A stretch of 64,000 nucleotides of DNA from Paraburkholderia sp. BL9I2N2 (GTDB taxonomy: Bacteria > Pseudomonadota > Gammaproteobacteria > Burkholderiales > Burkholderiaceae). The stretch spans positions 2,108,001 through 2,172,000 of the forward strand of contig NZ_SMGP01000001.1 in assembly GCF_004339745.1 (NCBI RefSeq). The letters are read 5' to 3'. How positions within the stretch are numbered: the stretch's first letter is position 1; each line of letters begins with the position of its first letter. The notes beneath the pieces were generated by a model. The model did not search any database. It worked only from the letters and a program-made list of their open reading frames with translations, and had not been told where the DNA came from. Positions 17,260 through 26,544 of the stretch are shown here, piece by piece. The translations under genes and the position numbers were made by a program.

Positions 17260-18471
17260 ATGAGCGACTCAGCACTGGATGCCGCCGGCTCATCCCTGCC
17301 CCTCTCCCCGCCTCGCACGGCCGCCACGCCGCGCGCCCAGAGCGAAGCGCGCGCCGACAGCGCCGGCAAGGAGCATGTCATCGACGCCATGCGGGGCTTT
17401 GCCGCGCTGCTGGTGGCGTATTTTCATTGCCGCCAGGTGGAATGGGTCGGCATGCAGGCGTTTCACCAGAGCGTGGGCCACGCATTCAGTCTGAATTCGA
17501 TTGCCGCGTATTTGACGTTCCCGATTGCCTGGGGCTCCGCGGGCGTGCCGATTTTCTTCGTGATCAGCGGCTATTGCATTCACCGCGGCGGCGCGCTGCG
17601 CCTGGCCGGCAATCCCGCTTACCGGCTCGATACGGGCAATTTCTGGGTGCGCCGCTTTGCGCGCATTTATCCCGTGCTGCTCGCCGCACTGGTGCTGACC
17701 TTCGCGCTCGACTGGTTCAGCCTGCAACTGCCGCCCGTCAGTCACAAGATCCGCGAGATCGGCCTGCAGGCTTTCCTCGTCAATCTGTTCTCGCTGCAAG
17801 GCGTGGCCGGCAAGACGTTCGGCTCGAACGGCGCGCTCTGGACGCTCTCGCTCGAAGTGCAGTTCTACGCGATCTATCCGCTACTGTTCGCACTGCGCCG
17901 GCGCATCGGCATGACCTCCGTGCTGGCGATCGTTGCGGTCATCAACGTGGTGTCCGCCTACGTGCTAGAACGCCACGACATTCAGTTCTTCACGTCATAC
18001 TGGTTTTCGTGGACGCTCGGCGCGTGGATCGCCGACGCCCGGGCCCGTCGCGCGCCGCAGGCTCGCTCCTCGGTATGGCTCTACGCGCTCGCTGCGGGGT
18101 TCGTCGCGCTCGGCTGCGCCGCGTTCCATTTCGGCCAGTACGGTGCGTTCCAACTCTGGGCCATCGGCTTCGCGTTCTACCTGTACAAGGCGCTGGAGCG
18201 CGGCAACGCGGACCGCGGCCCTGCGTTCGGCACGCGTCTGCTCGGGCGGTTCGGTGACTTCAGTTTCTCGCTCTATCTGATCCATTTGCCGATCTTCGTG
18301 CTGCTGTCGTCGCTGCTGTTCCGCTCGTCGCTGCAAATGTCGATCTGGCCGTCGTTCGGCTACATGCTGGTGGCCGTGCCGGTGGCCTATGTGTTCTACC
18401 GGCTGGTCGAACTGCCAGCCATGAAATGGTCGGCCAGCTTCAAGCCGAAAGCGGCTTTGAAAAAGGCTTGA
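17260..18471 (+). CDS. Membrane acyltransferase (acyltransferase-3 family)
   Basis: 403-residue integral membrane protein of the OafA/acyltransferase-3 type, expected to O-acetylate the polysaccharide or its lipid-linked unit. The active-site His region is HVIDAMRGFAALLVAYFHCR, followed by GSAGVPIFFVISGYCIHRGG and WVRRFARIYPVLLAAL. About ten hydrophobic helices follow, with the late SFSLYLIHLPIFVLL motif. The N-terminal 35 residues are Ala/Ser/Pro-rich and soluble. It stands between galU and bceR, on the opposite strand to both. Cepacian loci carry several such genes (bceO, bceS, bceU); I do not assign which. Confidence 0.9.
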   Translation: MSDSALDAAGSSLPLSPPRTAATPRAQSEARADSAGKEHVIDAMRGFAALLVAYFHCRQVEWVGMQAFHQSVGHAFSLNSIAAYLTFPIAWGSAGVPIFFVISGYCIHRGGALRLAGNPAYRLDTGNFWVRRFARIYPVLLAALVLTFALDWFSLQLPPVSHKIREIGLQAFLVNLFSLQGVAGKTFGSNGALWTLSLEVQFYAIYPLLFALRRRIGMTSVLAIVAVINVVSAYVLERHDIQFFTSYWFSWTLGAWIADARARRAPQARSSVWLYALAAGFVALGCAAFHFGQYGAFQLWAIGFAFYLYKALERGNADRGPAFGTRLLGRFGDFSFSLYLIHLPIFVLLSSLLFRSSLQMSIWPSFGYMLVAVPVAYVFYRLVELPAMKWSASFKPKAALKKA

Positions 18472-18494
18472 ACCAAGGCCTCAAAACCACGCGA

Positions 18495-18532
18495 TAAAAA
18501 AACGGAGCGAACGTCGTGAGACTTTCGCTCCG
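18495..18532 (-). terminator. Terminator after bceR
   Basis: On the minus strand arms CGGAGCGAA (18532-18524) and TTCGCTCCG (18511-18503) form a 9-bp stem followed by seven T. It lies just past the bceR stop, so it ends the bceQ-bceR transcript. Confidence 0.85.
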
Positions 18533-18588
18533 CTGCGCCAACGGCAGGGACTGGCCATGTCCCTGCCTACCCCCGCGTAAAAACCTTC

Positions 18589-21045
18589 CTAAGCCGTTTT
18601 CGGCCCCGCCACGCGCTTCAGAATCCGCTCGACACCCTCGACATAGGTTGCGGTGCCGAACCGGCTCAGCGCCGTCTGATAGCCGTTGCTGACCAGCCGG
18701 TTGCGCAGTTCGTCGTTCGAGCGCAATTCAGCGAGCGCGTCGGCAAGGCCGTGCGCGTCCCCCGGCGTGCACAGCACGCCGTTCTCGTAATCGTCGATGA
18801 TCTCCAGCACGCCGCCCGCGCGCGCCGCCACCACCGGCCGCTGCGCCAGCATGCCTTCGACGATCACGCGGCCGAACGGCTCCGGCGTGATCGACGTATG
18901 CACGACCGCATCGACCGCGCACATGCAGGCCGCGATATCGTGCTGGAAGCCAAGAAAATGCACACGGCCGCCGAGGTTGTGCGCGGCGACGAACGCGTGC
19001 AGTTCGATCTCGTACTGGTCCTCGCCAAAGAGCGGCGCGCCCACCAGCACCGCATGCATCTGCGGGTTGAGCACCATCGCTTCGAGCAGCACGTGCTGCC
19101 CCTTCCAGCGTGCGAGGCGGCTGAACGAGCCGACCAGAAACGCATCCTCAGGCAAGCCGAGGCGCTTGCGCAGCGTCGCTTGGGGCACCGGGCGCAAGGC
19201 GTCGAACGGCGCGGCGGAAATGCCGTTGAACACCACGTCGATGCGTTTTTTGTCGAACTGCGTGAGATCGGCGAATGCGCGCGCCGACGCGGCCGAATTG
19301 GCGATCACATGCGTGAGGCCCAGACGCGCGCACCATTTGATGATCGCCAGTTGCTTGCCGCCGAAATGCTCGGGGCTCACGATATCGCGCAGATGCCAGA
19401 CCACCGGGCGCCGCGCCAGTTTGCCGGCGATCGCGCCGATCACCATCGCGCGCTGGGTGTTCGCGTAGATCACGTCGGCCTTGCGCGCGCGTTTGGCCGT
19501 GGCGCGCACGAGCGACAGCAGGCCCTTGAGCGCCTGACCCTTCGGCAATGAACCGCCCTGCTTGCGAACATGGCGCAGCGCGCCCGCATCCAGCACGTCG
19601 ACGGCCACGCCCGCTTTGGCGAGCGCGGTGCGGAACGGGCCGTCGTCGAACAGCACGACCTCGATGCGCGAGCGCAACGCCTTGACGATTTCCAGCAGCG
19701 ACAGTTCGGCGCCGCCGAGCACGCCGCTTTGATCGACGGCCAGAATGCGCGGACCGTTCGCAACGGTTGGCGCTTTATACGGCACGTACGGCGGCAGCGT
19801 CGCCGTGCGCAACGCCGGCACGGCCGCCCGCACATGCGCGAAGAAGCGTTCGCGGAAATGAGCGGCGGAGAACTGCTCGGCGTTCGCGCGGCAATCCACC
19901 GGCGAAAAACGCTTCACGTGGCCGTCGAAACGCTCGACCGCGGCGATGATCGACTCGGCGTTCTGTTCGTCGAAGAACATGCCGGTGGGCCGCGGCTCGG
20001 ACAGATCGCGCACGGTTTCGAGCGCGCCGCCCTTGCCGTAGGCTATCACCGGCGTGCCGCACGCCTGCGCTTCGACCACCGAAATGCCGAAGTCTTCTTC
20101 CGCAGCGAACACGAAGGCCTTGGCGCGGCTCATCTTTTCCTTGAGCACCTTGAACGGCTGATAGCCCATGATCTCCACGTTCGGCCCCGCTTTCGCGCGG
20201 ATTTTCTGCATGTCGGGACCGTCGCCGATCACGACGAGCTTGCGCTGCGGCATGCGCGCGAACGCCTCGACGATCAGATCGATCTTCTTGTACGGCACCA
20301 TGCGCGAGGCGGTCAGATAAAAGTCGTCCTTCTCGGTGCAGAGCGCGAAGGCTTCGACATCGACCGGCGGAAAGATCACCTGCGCATCGCGCTGATAGAC
20401 CTTCTTGATGCGCCGCGCGATGAACTCGGAATTGGCGACGAAGCCATCCACCGCATTCGAGGTGCGGATATCCCAGTTGCGCATGTAGTGCAGAATCAGC
20501 CGCGCCATGGCCGACTTCGGGCCGCTGGTCAGCTTCGACTGCTTGAGATATTGATGCTGCAAGTCCCACGCATAGCGGATCGGCGAATGCACGTAGCTGA
20601 TATGCACCTGGTCGGGGCCGGTCAGAATGCCCTTGGCGACCGCGTGGCTGCTCGAAATCACCACGTCGTACGCGGACACGTCGAGCTGTTCGATCGCGAG
20701 CGGCATCAACGGCAGATACGAGCGGTACTTGGTGCGCGCGAGCGGCAGCTTCTGGATGAACGAGGTCGTGACGGACTTGCCGCGCAGAAAGCTGCGGTCG
20801 TCGAGAAAATCGACGAGGCTGAACAGATCCGCGTCCGGAAAGCACGCGACGATCTGTTCGAGCACCTTCTCCGCCCCTGCATAGGTGACGAGCCAGTCGT
20901 GCACGATCGCAACGCGCACTGTTTTATCGGCGCGCAACGCGGCGCGCCGCGGTGGCGCCTGACCGCCGGGAACGGTGGTGAGTTCGGCCAATGCGCTGCG
21001 CGTCGCGGGTTGCAGCACGGCTTCTTCAAGGACTTCGTGGTTCAT
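18589..21045 (-). CDS. bceR: Double-domain glycosyltransferase (GT4-GT4)
   Basis: 818 residues holding two complete GT4-type glycosyltransferases in one chain, for two sugar additions on the cytoplasmic face. Domain 1 (about 45-400) has VRVAIVHDWLVTYAGAEKVL and the EEDFGISVVE (E-x7-E) motif. Domain 2 (about 430-815) has ILAVDQSGVLGGAELSLLEI and PEPFGRVIVE. The start at 21045 has GAGGAAAA before it and overlaps the flippase stop as ATGA, so translation is probably coupled. In-frame codons farther upstream are a shadow of the flippase. Gene order and the double domain match bceR of cepacian clusters. Confidence 0.93.
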   Translation of the reverse strand: MNHEVLEEAVLQPATRSALAELTTVPGGQAPPRRAALRADKTVRVAIVHDWLVTYAGAEKVLEQIVACFPDADLFSLVDFLDDRSFLRGKSVTTSFIQKLPLARTKYRSYLPLMPLAIEQLDVSAYDVVISSSHAVAKGILTGPDQVHISYVHSPIRYAWDLQHQYLKQSKLTSGPKSAMARLILHYMRNWDIRTSNAVDGFVANSEFIARRIKKVYQRDAQVIFPPVDVEAFALCTEKDDFYLTASRMVPYKKIDLIVEAFARMPQRKLVVIGDGPDMQKIRAKAGPNVEIMGYQPFKVLKEKMSRAKAFVFAAEEDFGISVVEAQACGTPVIAYGKGGALETVRDLSEPRPTGMFFDEQNAESIIAAVERFDGHVKRFSPVDCRANAEQFSAAHFRERFFAHVRAAVPALRTATLPPYVPYKAPTVANGPRILAVDQSGVLGGAELSLLEIVKALRSRIEVVLFDDGPFRTALAKAGVAVDVLDAGALRHVRKQGGSLPKGQALKGLLSLVRATAKRARKADVIYANTQRAMVIGAIAGKLARRPVVWHLRDIVSPEHFGGKQLAIIKWCARLGLTHVIANSAASARAFADLTQFDKKRIDVVFNGISAAPFDALRPVPQATLRKRLGLPEDAFLVGSFSRLARWKGQHVLLEAMVLNPQMHAVLVGAPLFGEDQYEIELHAFVAAHNLGGRVHFLGFQHDIAACMCAVDAVVHTSITPEPFGRVIVEGMLAQRPVVAARAGGVLEIIDDYENGVLCTPGDAHGLADALAELRSNDELRNRLVSNGYQTALSRFGTATYVEGVERILKRVAGPKTA

Positions 21046-22508
21046 GCGCTTTTCCTCGGATTCAGTCGCAACAGCAGTGAACGCGCAAGATCGCGCAAGG
21101 CGGGTGTCATCGTGATCGACCAGGCGACATTCGCGCCTACCATCAATACGCCGGCAACAATCGCCATTGCGAGACTCGGCAGGAAGCTGGCGAGCCACAG
21201 GCTGGCCAGCAGAAAGGCAAGGTGGGCGAGCATGTCGAGCGCGATCTGCTTCGCGCGAATCGCCGACAGGCGCAGCAGCACGGCGTAGTCGAACAGCGCC
21301 CGGCCGGCCACGGCCACCGCCGCGCCGGTCAGACCGAAATGCGTGATGCCGAACCACAATGCCCCTGCAAACAGGGGCAATTCGAACAAACCGACGCGCG
21401 CGGCCGTGGCCGGATTGACCTGCGACTGGATCAGAATCCGCGTGACGTTCGCCTGGCCGACGAGCCACACGGCGACGATCATGATGCGGCCCACCGGCGC
21501 CGCCACGGTGGCGATCTCGTTGCCGACCCACAGGTGCAGGAACGGCTCGAGCACCAGCATCGCGACCAGCGCGACGGGTGTGAACACGCCGTTGAGAAAT
21601 TCGAGCGACTGCTGGGTGATGGTGTCGGCGTCGGCGCGTCCGACTGCGGAGAGCCTTGGAAACAGCGTGCGCACCAGCGCCGTCGGCACGATGTTCAGAC
21701 GCGTCACGAGGTTTTGCGGCACCGTGTAATACGTGACGAAACGCGCGCCGAGACTGGTGCCGAGCATCACGCGATCGAGCGAGTCGGCAATCATGGTGGT
21801 GACGCTCGCAATCAGCATCCAGCCACCGAAATTGAAAAGCCCCTTCGCCACGCCGAATTGCGGCGGCAGAATGCGGCGGATCTCCAGCACTTTCACCGCG
21901 GAGCGGCCCAGCAGCAGCGCGGCCACGATCCGCGCGAACACTGCTGCGGCCAGCACGTTCTGCAAGGTCGCGCCCATCCACAGCGCGGCGCCGAGCGGCA
22001 GCAGCTGGAACAGAAACGTGCCGATGGTCTGATTGGTGTTATAGACGCCGAAGCGTTCCGCGCCGTTGATCGCGCCCGCGAACACCCACGACACGTTGGC
22101 GATCGGAATCGCCACCGCGAGCCACGGCAGCGCCATATACACCTCGTGCTGCAGCTCTGGCGACACCTTGGTGAAATACGCGGTGTAGAGAAACGCGCCG
22201 AAATAGATGATCAATCCGCCGATCACGCCGGTCGCGAGATTGAGCCACGTCGCGCTCCAGAACACGCGCGCGCTCTCGTCCTTGTCGCCGCTTGCGCGCG
22301 CCTTCGAGATGTGATTCTGCGCGGCCATGCTCATGCCGAGATCGAGAATCCCGAAGTAGCCGATCAGCGTCCACACGAGGCTGATCACGCCGTAGCGCTC
22401 GACGCCGAGCAGCTTGATATACGACGGCACGGTCACGAGCGAGACGAAAGTCGGCAACACCAGCCCGAAAAAGTTGATCGCTACGTTCTTGAGAATGCCT
22501 TTGTCCAT
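21042..22508 (-). CDS. bceQ: Polysaccharide repeat-unit flippase (Wzx, MOP superfamily)
   Basis: 488-residue membrane protein with about 12-14 hydrophobic segments, opening ILKNVAINFFGLVLPTFVSL as in Wzx/RfbX flippases. It should move the undecaprenyl-linked repeat unit to the periplasm. Family-like segments include ERYGVISLVWTLIGYFGILD and GLFNFGGWMLIASVT. The stop overlaps the bceR start (ATGA). The secreted beta-propeller gene lies upstream with a 63-nt gap. Confidence 0.92.
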   Translation of the reverse strand: MDKGILKNVAINFFGLVLPTFVSLVTVPSYIKLLGVERYGVISLVWTLIGYFGILDLGMSMAAQNHISKARASGDKDESARVFWSATWLNLATGVIGGLIIYFGAFLYTAYFTKVSPELQHEVYMALPWLAVAIPIANVSWVFAGAINGAERFGVYNTNQTIGTFLFQLLPLGAALWMGATLQNVLAAAVFARIVAALLLGRSAVKVLEIRRILPPQFGVAKGLFNFGGWMLIASVTTMIADSLDRVMLGTSLGARFVTYYTVPQNLVTRLNIVPTALVRTLFPRLSAVGRADADTITQQSLEFLNGVFTPVALVAMLVLEPFLHLWVGNEIATVAAPVGRIMIVAVWLVGQANVTRILIQSQVNPATAARVGLFELPLFAGALWFGITHFGLTGAAVAVAGRALFDYAVLLRLSAIRAKQIALDMLAHLAFLLASLWLASFLPSLAMAIVAGVLMVGANVAWSITMTPALRDLARSLLLRLNPRKSA

Positions 22509-22571
22509 CGGATGCCTTGAGTTGACTGCATTACCTGGGATGGCTGATTACCTGCGAAGCGCTGTGCGCCG

Positions 22572-24773
22572 TCACGGTTTCCAGCGGTACATCATCACTT
22601 TGCCGCGCGCGTCTTCCTCGACGAACACGAGGTACTCGCCGTTGGTGCGCTTCGCGGCGCTGATGCCGTTCGGCACATCGACCCAGCCCGACGCGCCGCC
22701 CACTTCCGGGCCCGGCCGGATCACGCCGATCTCCTTGCCGCTCTCCTTGTCCCACACGTGCACCGCGCCAACCGGCTCGACGCCGAAAATGTATTGGCCT
22801 TCGACCGTGAGGCCGATGATGGTGGCGATGGGTTTGCTCTGCGTCTGCCACGGCAGCGTGATCGCATAGCGCTGCACCGGATTGCCGCTCGACCATTTGT
22901 CGTAGCGCACCAGCACGCGGCCCACTTCTTTCCAGAAGCCGCGATCGACCGGCGTGTCGGGCGTGTAGCCCGTCACGTACATCGTGTCGGTGTCGGGGTC
23001 GTAAATCGCACGGTGCAATTCCGTGAACGGTTGCGGCACCGGGTACTGCGTCATGTTCGAATACGAGTAGACCGGGTTGCCCTTCGCATCCAGCCCACCG
23101 AAGCGGAAGCGATAGATGCCCTTGGTATCGCGCGTGCGCCAGATGTCGCCGGCGGTGTCGACCCACCAGCCCCAGCCGCCCGCGAGTTTCGTGCCGCTCG
23201 TATTGAGCGTGAATTCGTCGGTGTTGAACTTGCCGTCGCCGTTCGCATCGCGCCAGATCCAGTCACCGCCCGGCGGCGCATTCGGCACCTTGGCCACCGC
23301 GCGCTCGCGTCCCGCGATAAAGCCGGAAGGAATCGCCGTTTCGCCGTCGTGCTGCGGGTCGAAGCGATAGATCTTCAGATGGTCCGCGTACATGTCCGTG
23401 AGGTACAGGAAAGTGCGGCCCTTCAGTTTGCGGGCGATCGGCAGGCCCGGATACTGATCGGTGTGAAACACCGGATCGTCCGGATACTTGAAGCGGTTCG
23501 ACAGAAAGCCCGCGTATTTCCAGTCCTGTCCCGCGGGCTTCGACAGATCGAGTTCGAAGCGCTTATTACCCGTATAGACGCTGTCCGGCCGCGACGGATC
23601 GATCCACGCGCTGTCGACGAACAGCAGCCCCTGCACCTGCCAGTTCTGCTTGCCGTCGGGCGCATAGCTTTCGAGCGTCGCTCCGAGACCCGCGCCAATC
23701 GGCTCGTAACGCGGACCAATCCCGTTGGTCGACACGTACACGTTGCCGCGCGCATCCACGCCCACGCCGGTCAGGCCGTTGAAACGCTGCGGGCCCGGCT
23801 TGCCGGCGACGCCGCTGAAAATGCCGCCGCGCTCGCCGAGCGAACCCGACTCGGCATAACGGCCGTTGTTCTTGCTGAAATACAGCACCTGCTGACGCGG
23901 ACCGTTATCCGCGATCAGGATGCGGCCTTGCGCATCGACCGCGATATCCACCGCGATCGTTCCGGCAGGCAGCGCGAAGTTTTCGTCGATGCGTTTGCCC
24001 GCGGCCGTGTAGTGCTCGACATGCGGCTCACGGTCGTTGCGCGTGCCGCTCAACACCCACAGCGTGCCGTCCGGCGCCAACGCGAGTCGGCCCGGCTCAT
24101 GCACGCTCCAGGTGGTTTTCTGCTGCATCGATTCCGCGTCGTACACCTCGATACGATCGCGCGCGGTGTTCGCCGCAAACAACGTGGTGTCGTTCGCCGC
24201 GAGGCCGCCGATCTCGGCGCTCGTGCCGGTCGGCACTTCGTTCATCATCAGGAAGCCGGCCGCCAGTTGCGCGTGCGGGTCGGCGCTTTTCGCGGCAGGT
24301 TGGAACGGCGCGGCGCGTTTCGGATCGGCGATCTGCCGGCGCGAGATGCCGAACCATTGCTTGCCCTTTTCGGGCCACACGCCCTGCTCGACGAGGCGCC
24401 CCTTCTCGTTACCGACCGCGATCGCAACGAACGCGTACTTGCGATTCACCGCGACCGCGTTGCCGCCGCCGTTGCCCCAGCCATGCGTGCCGCCCGCGAA
24501 GCCGAGCATCTTCCCGTTCTGATAGACGCTCGCTTCAGCGCCGCTTTCGTCCCACGGCGCGTTCGTATAGACCTTGCCGTCCGGCGCCACCGCAATGGCG
24601 GTGATGTTGATCTGCGCCCAGGTGCCGTCGCCGAAACCGAAGGTATTGCCGATCCACGACGTTTTCGCGTTCAACGCGGTTTCCGCATGAGCCGAGAAAC
24701 TGGCCGATCCCGCAGCCAGTCCGACGGCACACGCAAAGACAGCGAGCCAGCTTTTGAACGTGAAACGGGGCAA
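22572..24773 (-). CDS. Secreted beta-propeller (NHL/SMP-30-like) protein
   Basis: 733-residue exported protein. A signal peptide (SWLAVFACAVGLAAGSASF, cut after SAHA) is followed by repeated strands typical of NHL or SMP-30 propellers, such as ITAIAVAPDGKVYTN, LALAPDGTLWVLSG, DIAVDAQGRILIADN and GVGVDARGNVYVS. A calcium-loop-like DANGDGKFNTDEF lies in the second half. I propose a TTG start at 24773, because GGAGGAAA sits 5 nt before it; the longer frame begins at another TTG inside that ribosome site. It is first in a unit with the flippase and bceR. Function unknown; binding or processing of the polysaccharide in the periplasm is an inference. Confidence 0.8.
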   Translation of the reverse strand: MPRFTFKSWLAVFACAVGLAAGSASFSAHAETALNAKTSWIGNTFGFGDGTWAQINITAIAVAPDGKVYTNAPWDESGAEASVYQNGKMLGFAGGTHGWGNGGGNAVAVNRKYAFVAIAVGNEKGRLVEQGVWPEKGKQWFGISRRQIADPKRAAPFQPAAKSADPHAQLAAGFLMMNEVPTGTSAEIGGLAANDTTLFAANTARDRIEVYDAESMQQKTTWSVHEPGRLALAPDGTLWVLSGTRNDREPHVEHYTAAGKRIDENFALPAGTIAVDIAVDAQGRILIADNGPRQQVLYFSKNNGRYAESGSLGERGGIFSGVAGKPGPQRFNGLTGVGVDARGNVYVSTNGIGPRYEPIGAGLGATLESYAPDGKQNWQVQGLLFVDSAWIDPSRPDSVYTGNKRFELDLSKPAGQDWKYAGFLSNRFKYPDDPVFHTDQYPGLPIARKLKGRTFLYLTDMYADHLKIYRFDPQHDGETAIPSGFIAGRERAVAKVPNAPPGGDWIWRDANGDGKFNTDEFTLNTSGTKLAGGWGWWVDTAGDIWRTRDTKGIYRFRFGGLDAKGNPVYSYSNMTQYPVPQPFTELHRAIYDPDTDTMYVTGYTPDTPVDRGFWKEVGRVLVRYDKWSSGNPVQRYAITLPWQTQSKPIATIIGLTVEGQYIFGVEPVGAVHVWDKESGKEIGVIRPGPEVGGASGWVDVPNGISAAKRTNGEYLVFVEEDARGKVMMYRWKP

Positions 24774-25112
24774 AGGTATTTCCTCCAATCAGCGTCGCGC
24801 GCGGGCAATAAGGCTCGCGCGGAAACACAACTCAATGAAATGACGCTACGAATCGCGGCCGATCTCGTGATGCAAACCGCTAGAAGCCGTGCAAGGACAT
24901 GAGACAGATTCGTGCGGAGCGGTGCACGGACCGAGCGTCGTCGACGGGACGGCCAACCCAAGTCCGGGGGCCCGGCGGCAAGCAAAGCGCGCAGCCCACG
25001 CGCCCTCCTTGGCCACCCAATCCGCACGGCTCACATTACGCGGAAAAAACACCGCGACGAAAATCGAAAATAATTCAAAAATATTCGACGCCTTAAGCGT
25101 TGTGAAAGAAAA

Positions 25113-25125
25113 CCATTAAAAATGG
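25113..25125. promoter_or_regulatory. Palindrome CCATT-N3-AATGG, copy 1
   Basis: CCATT AAA AATGG, a perfect 5-bp dyad in A/T-rich DNA. A second copy lies 139 bp away centre to centre. The repeated sequence and spacing suggest an operator for a dimeric regulator of the divergent polysaccharide genes. Confidence 0.4.
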
Positions 25126-25249
25126 ATTAAAACGAAATCAAGTACGGTGCACATCCGCACGCGCCCCTCGGCACCCATCCTTACCGATGCGCAGCAACGC
25201 GATCCGCACTTATTACATATCCCGTCATCCGTTCGACACAAGCATAAAA

Positions 25250-25266
25250 ATCCATTGCGAATGGAT
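25250..25266. promoter_or_regulatory. Palindrome CCATT-N3-AATGG, copy 2 (extended)
   Basis: ATCCATT GCG AATGGAT, a perfect 7-bp dyad containing the same core as copy 1. It is about 180 bp before the proposed acyltransferase start. Confidence 0.4.
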
Positions 25267-25443
25267 AACGAAACACCCTGTTGCAATCTGATTCATTTAT
25301 CCAATTCATTCCCGTTTTTTCACGATTTTATTTTCCCTAGAATCGATTGCACTTCCGTTGCGATGCGAAGCGAGCGCGCCTGTTCCCCGGAACCCTCGCG
25401 CGATCCTTCGCCCGGCCCATCTGCTTCACACCATGGACGGTTC

Positions 25444-26544
25444 ATGACTGCCAGCGCACTGCCCTTAGCGCCTTCCCACTCCCGCCGCATCGTGCAGCTC
25501 GACGGCTTGCGCGCCATCGCCGTGCTTGCCGTGTTCGCGCAGCACGCGTTGAAAGCGCCGCTGTGGATGGGCGTCGATCTGTTTTTTGTTTTGAGCGGCT
25601 TTCTGATTACCGGCATCCTGCTCGAGCGCAAAGCGCGTCAGCAGTCGTATTTCGGCTATTTCTACGCACGCCGCGCGCGCCGCATCCTGCCGCCATATGT
25701 GCTGCTGATGGTGGTGTCGTCGATTCTGTTCGGCCTCGGCTGGGCGCAGCACTGGCAGTGGTACGCGTTCTTCGCGACCAATATCGGCGACGCGCTCAAT
25801 CAGAGCGGTCACGACAGTCTGAACGTGCTGTGGTCGCTCGCCGTCGAAGAGCAGTTCTACATTGTCTGGCCGTTCGTGATCCTGCTCGTGCCCGAGCGCG
25901 TGCTCGGCTACGTGGCCGCCGTGTTGATCCTGCTGGTGCCCGTGCTGCGCGCGGTGGCCACGCCCTGGTTCGATTCGTTCTGGCCGATCTATTACCTGAC
26001 GCCGTTCCGCATGGACCTGCTCGCAGCCGGCGCGCTGCTGGCGGTGGCCGTGCGGCGTGACCGCAATGCGCTCGAGCCTTACAAAGGCGTCGCCGTGCTG
26101 GGATTGGTCGCGGCGCTGGCGGTACTCGCGTGGCTGCATCTGCACTTTCCCCGCTTTCGCGCGGCCAATACGCCGCTCTCGAACGCCGGGCTCTACAGCG
26201 TTTCGTTGGTTCTTTGTACTTCCGTCGTGGTCATCGCCCTGCAAAGCAAGGGCATCGTCAAACGGCTGCTGTGCAATCCCGTGCTGGTTTATATCGGCAC
26301 CATCAGCTACACGATTTATCTGATTCACCTGAGCGTGCTGTACGCGCTGTGGCCGCTGCATCTGAACCGCTTCGTGACCGCCGCGCTCGCGCTCGCGATC
26401 ACGCTCGTCTACGCCACCGTCACGTGGTTCGCGTTCGAGAAGCGCCTGATTTTCGGCTCGGCGGGCAACGCGCATGCGCCGACGCAATCCGCCAACGGCG
26501 GCGGCGTCAGCACCGCGCCGCAAGCGCCGCAAAGCCGCGCATGA
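25444..26544 (+). CDS. Membrane acyltransferase (acyltransferase-3 family)
   Basis: 366-residue integral membrane O-acyltransferase. The conserved opening is RIVQLDGLRAIAVLAVFAQH, then WMGVDLFFVLSGFLITGILL, YARRARRILPPYVLL and WSLAVEEQFYIVWP, all family hallmarks. The Ala/Thr/Gln-rich tail is soluble. I start at MTASALPLAPS (25444), since the upstream 99 in-frame codons are A/T-rich and lack family similarity; an ATG at 25364 is the alternative. The stop overlaps the next start (ATGA), coupling it to a secreted esterase. It probably acetylates the exopolysaccharide. Confidence 0.9.
   Translation: MTASALPLAPSHSRRIVQLDGLRAIAVLAVFAQHALKAPLWMGVDLFFVLSGFLITGILLERKARQQSYFGYFYARRARRILPPYVLLMVVSSILFGLGWAQHWQWYAFFATNIGDALNQSGHDSLNVLWSLAVEEQFYIVWPFVILLVPERVLGYVAAVLILLVPVLRAVATPWFDSFWPIYYLTPFRMDLLAAGALLAVAVRRDRNALEPYKGVAVLGLVAALAVLAWLHLHFPRFRAANTPLSNAGLYSVSLVLCTSVVVIALQSKGIVKRLLCNPVLVYIGTISYTIYLIHLSVLYALWPLHLNRFVTAALALAITLVYATVTWFAFEKRLIFGSAGNAHAPTQSANGGGVSTAPQAPQSRA

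Larger units (their letters stand above)
24774..25443. other. Low-GC divergent promoter region
   Basis: 670 nt between the propeller gene and the second acyltransferase. The part from about 25050 to 25340 is A/T-rich, unlike the flanking genes. It contains two copies of the palindrome CCATT-N3-AATGG. An open frame covers part of it (from 25147) but has no ribosome site or family-like residues, so I treat it as regulatory DNA. Confidence 0.6.

Noticed and set aside
21046..21981. N-terminal extension of bceR
   Set aside because: This in-frame stretch lies inside the flippase gene and reads as Arg-rich shadow; the ATGA overlap at 21045 with GAGGAAAA marks the real start.
25147..25443. 99-codon upstream extension of the second acyltransferase
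   Set aside because: A/T-rich, no family similarity, contains one palindrome copy; the ATG at 25444 is next to the conserved opening.
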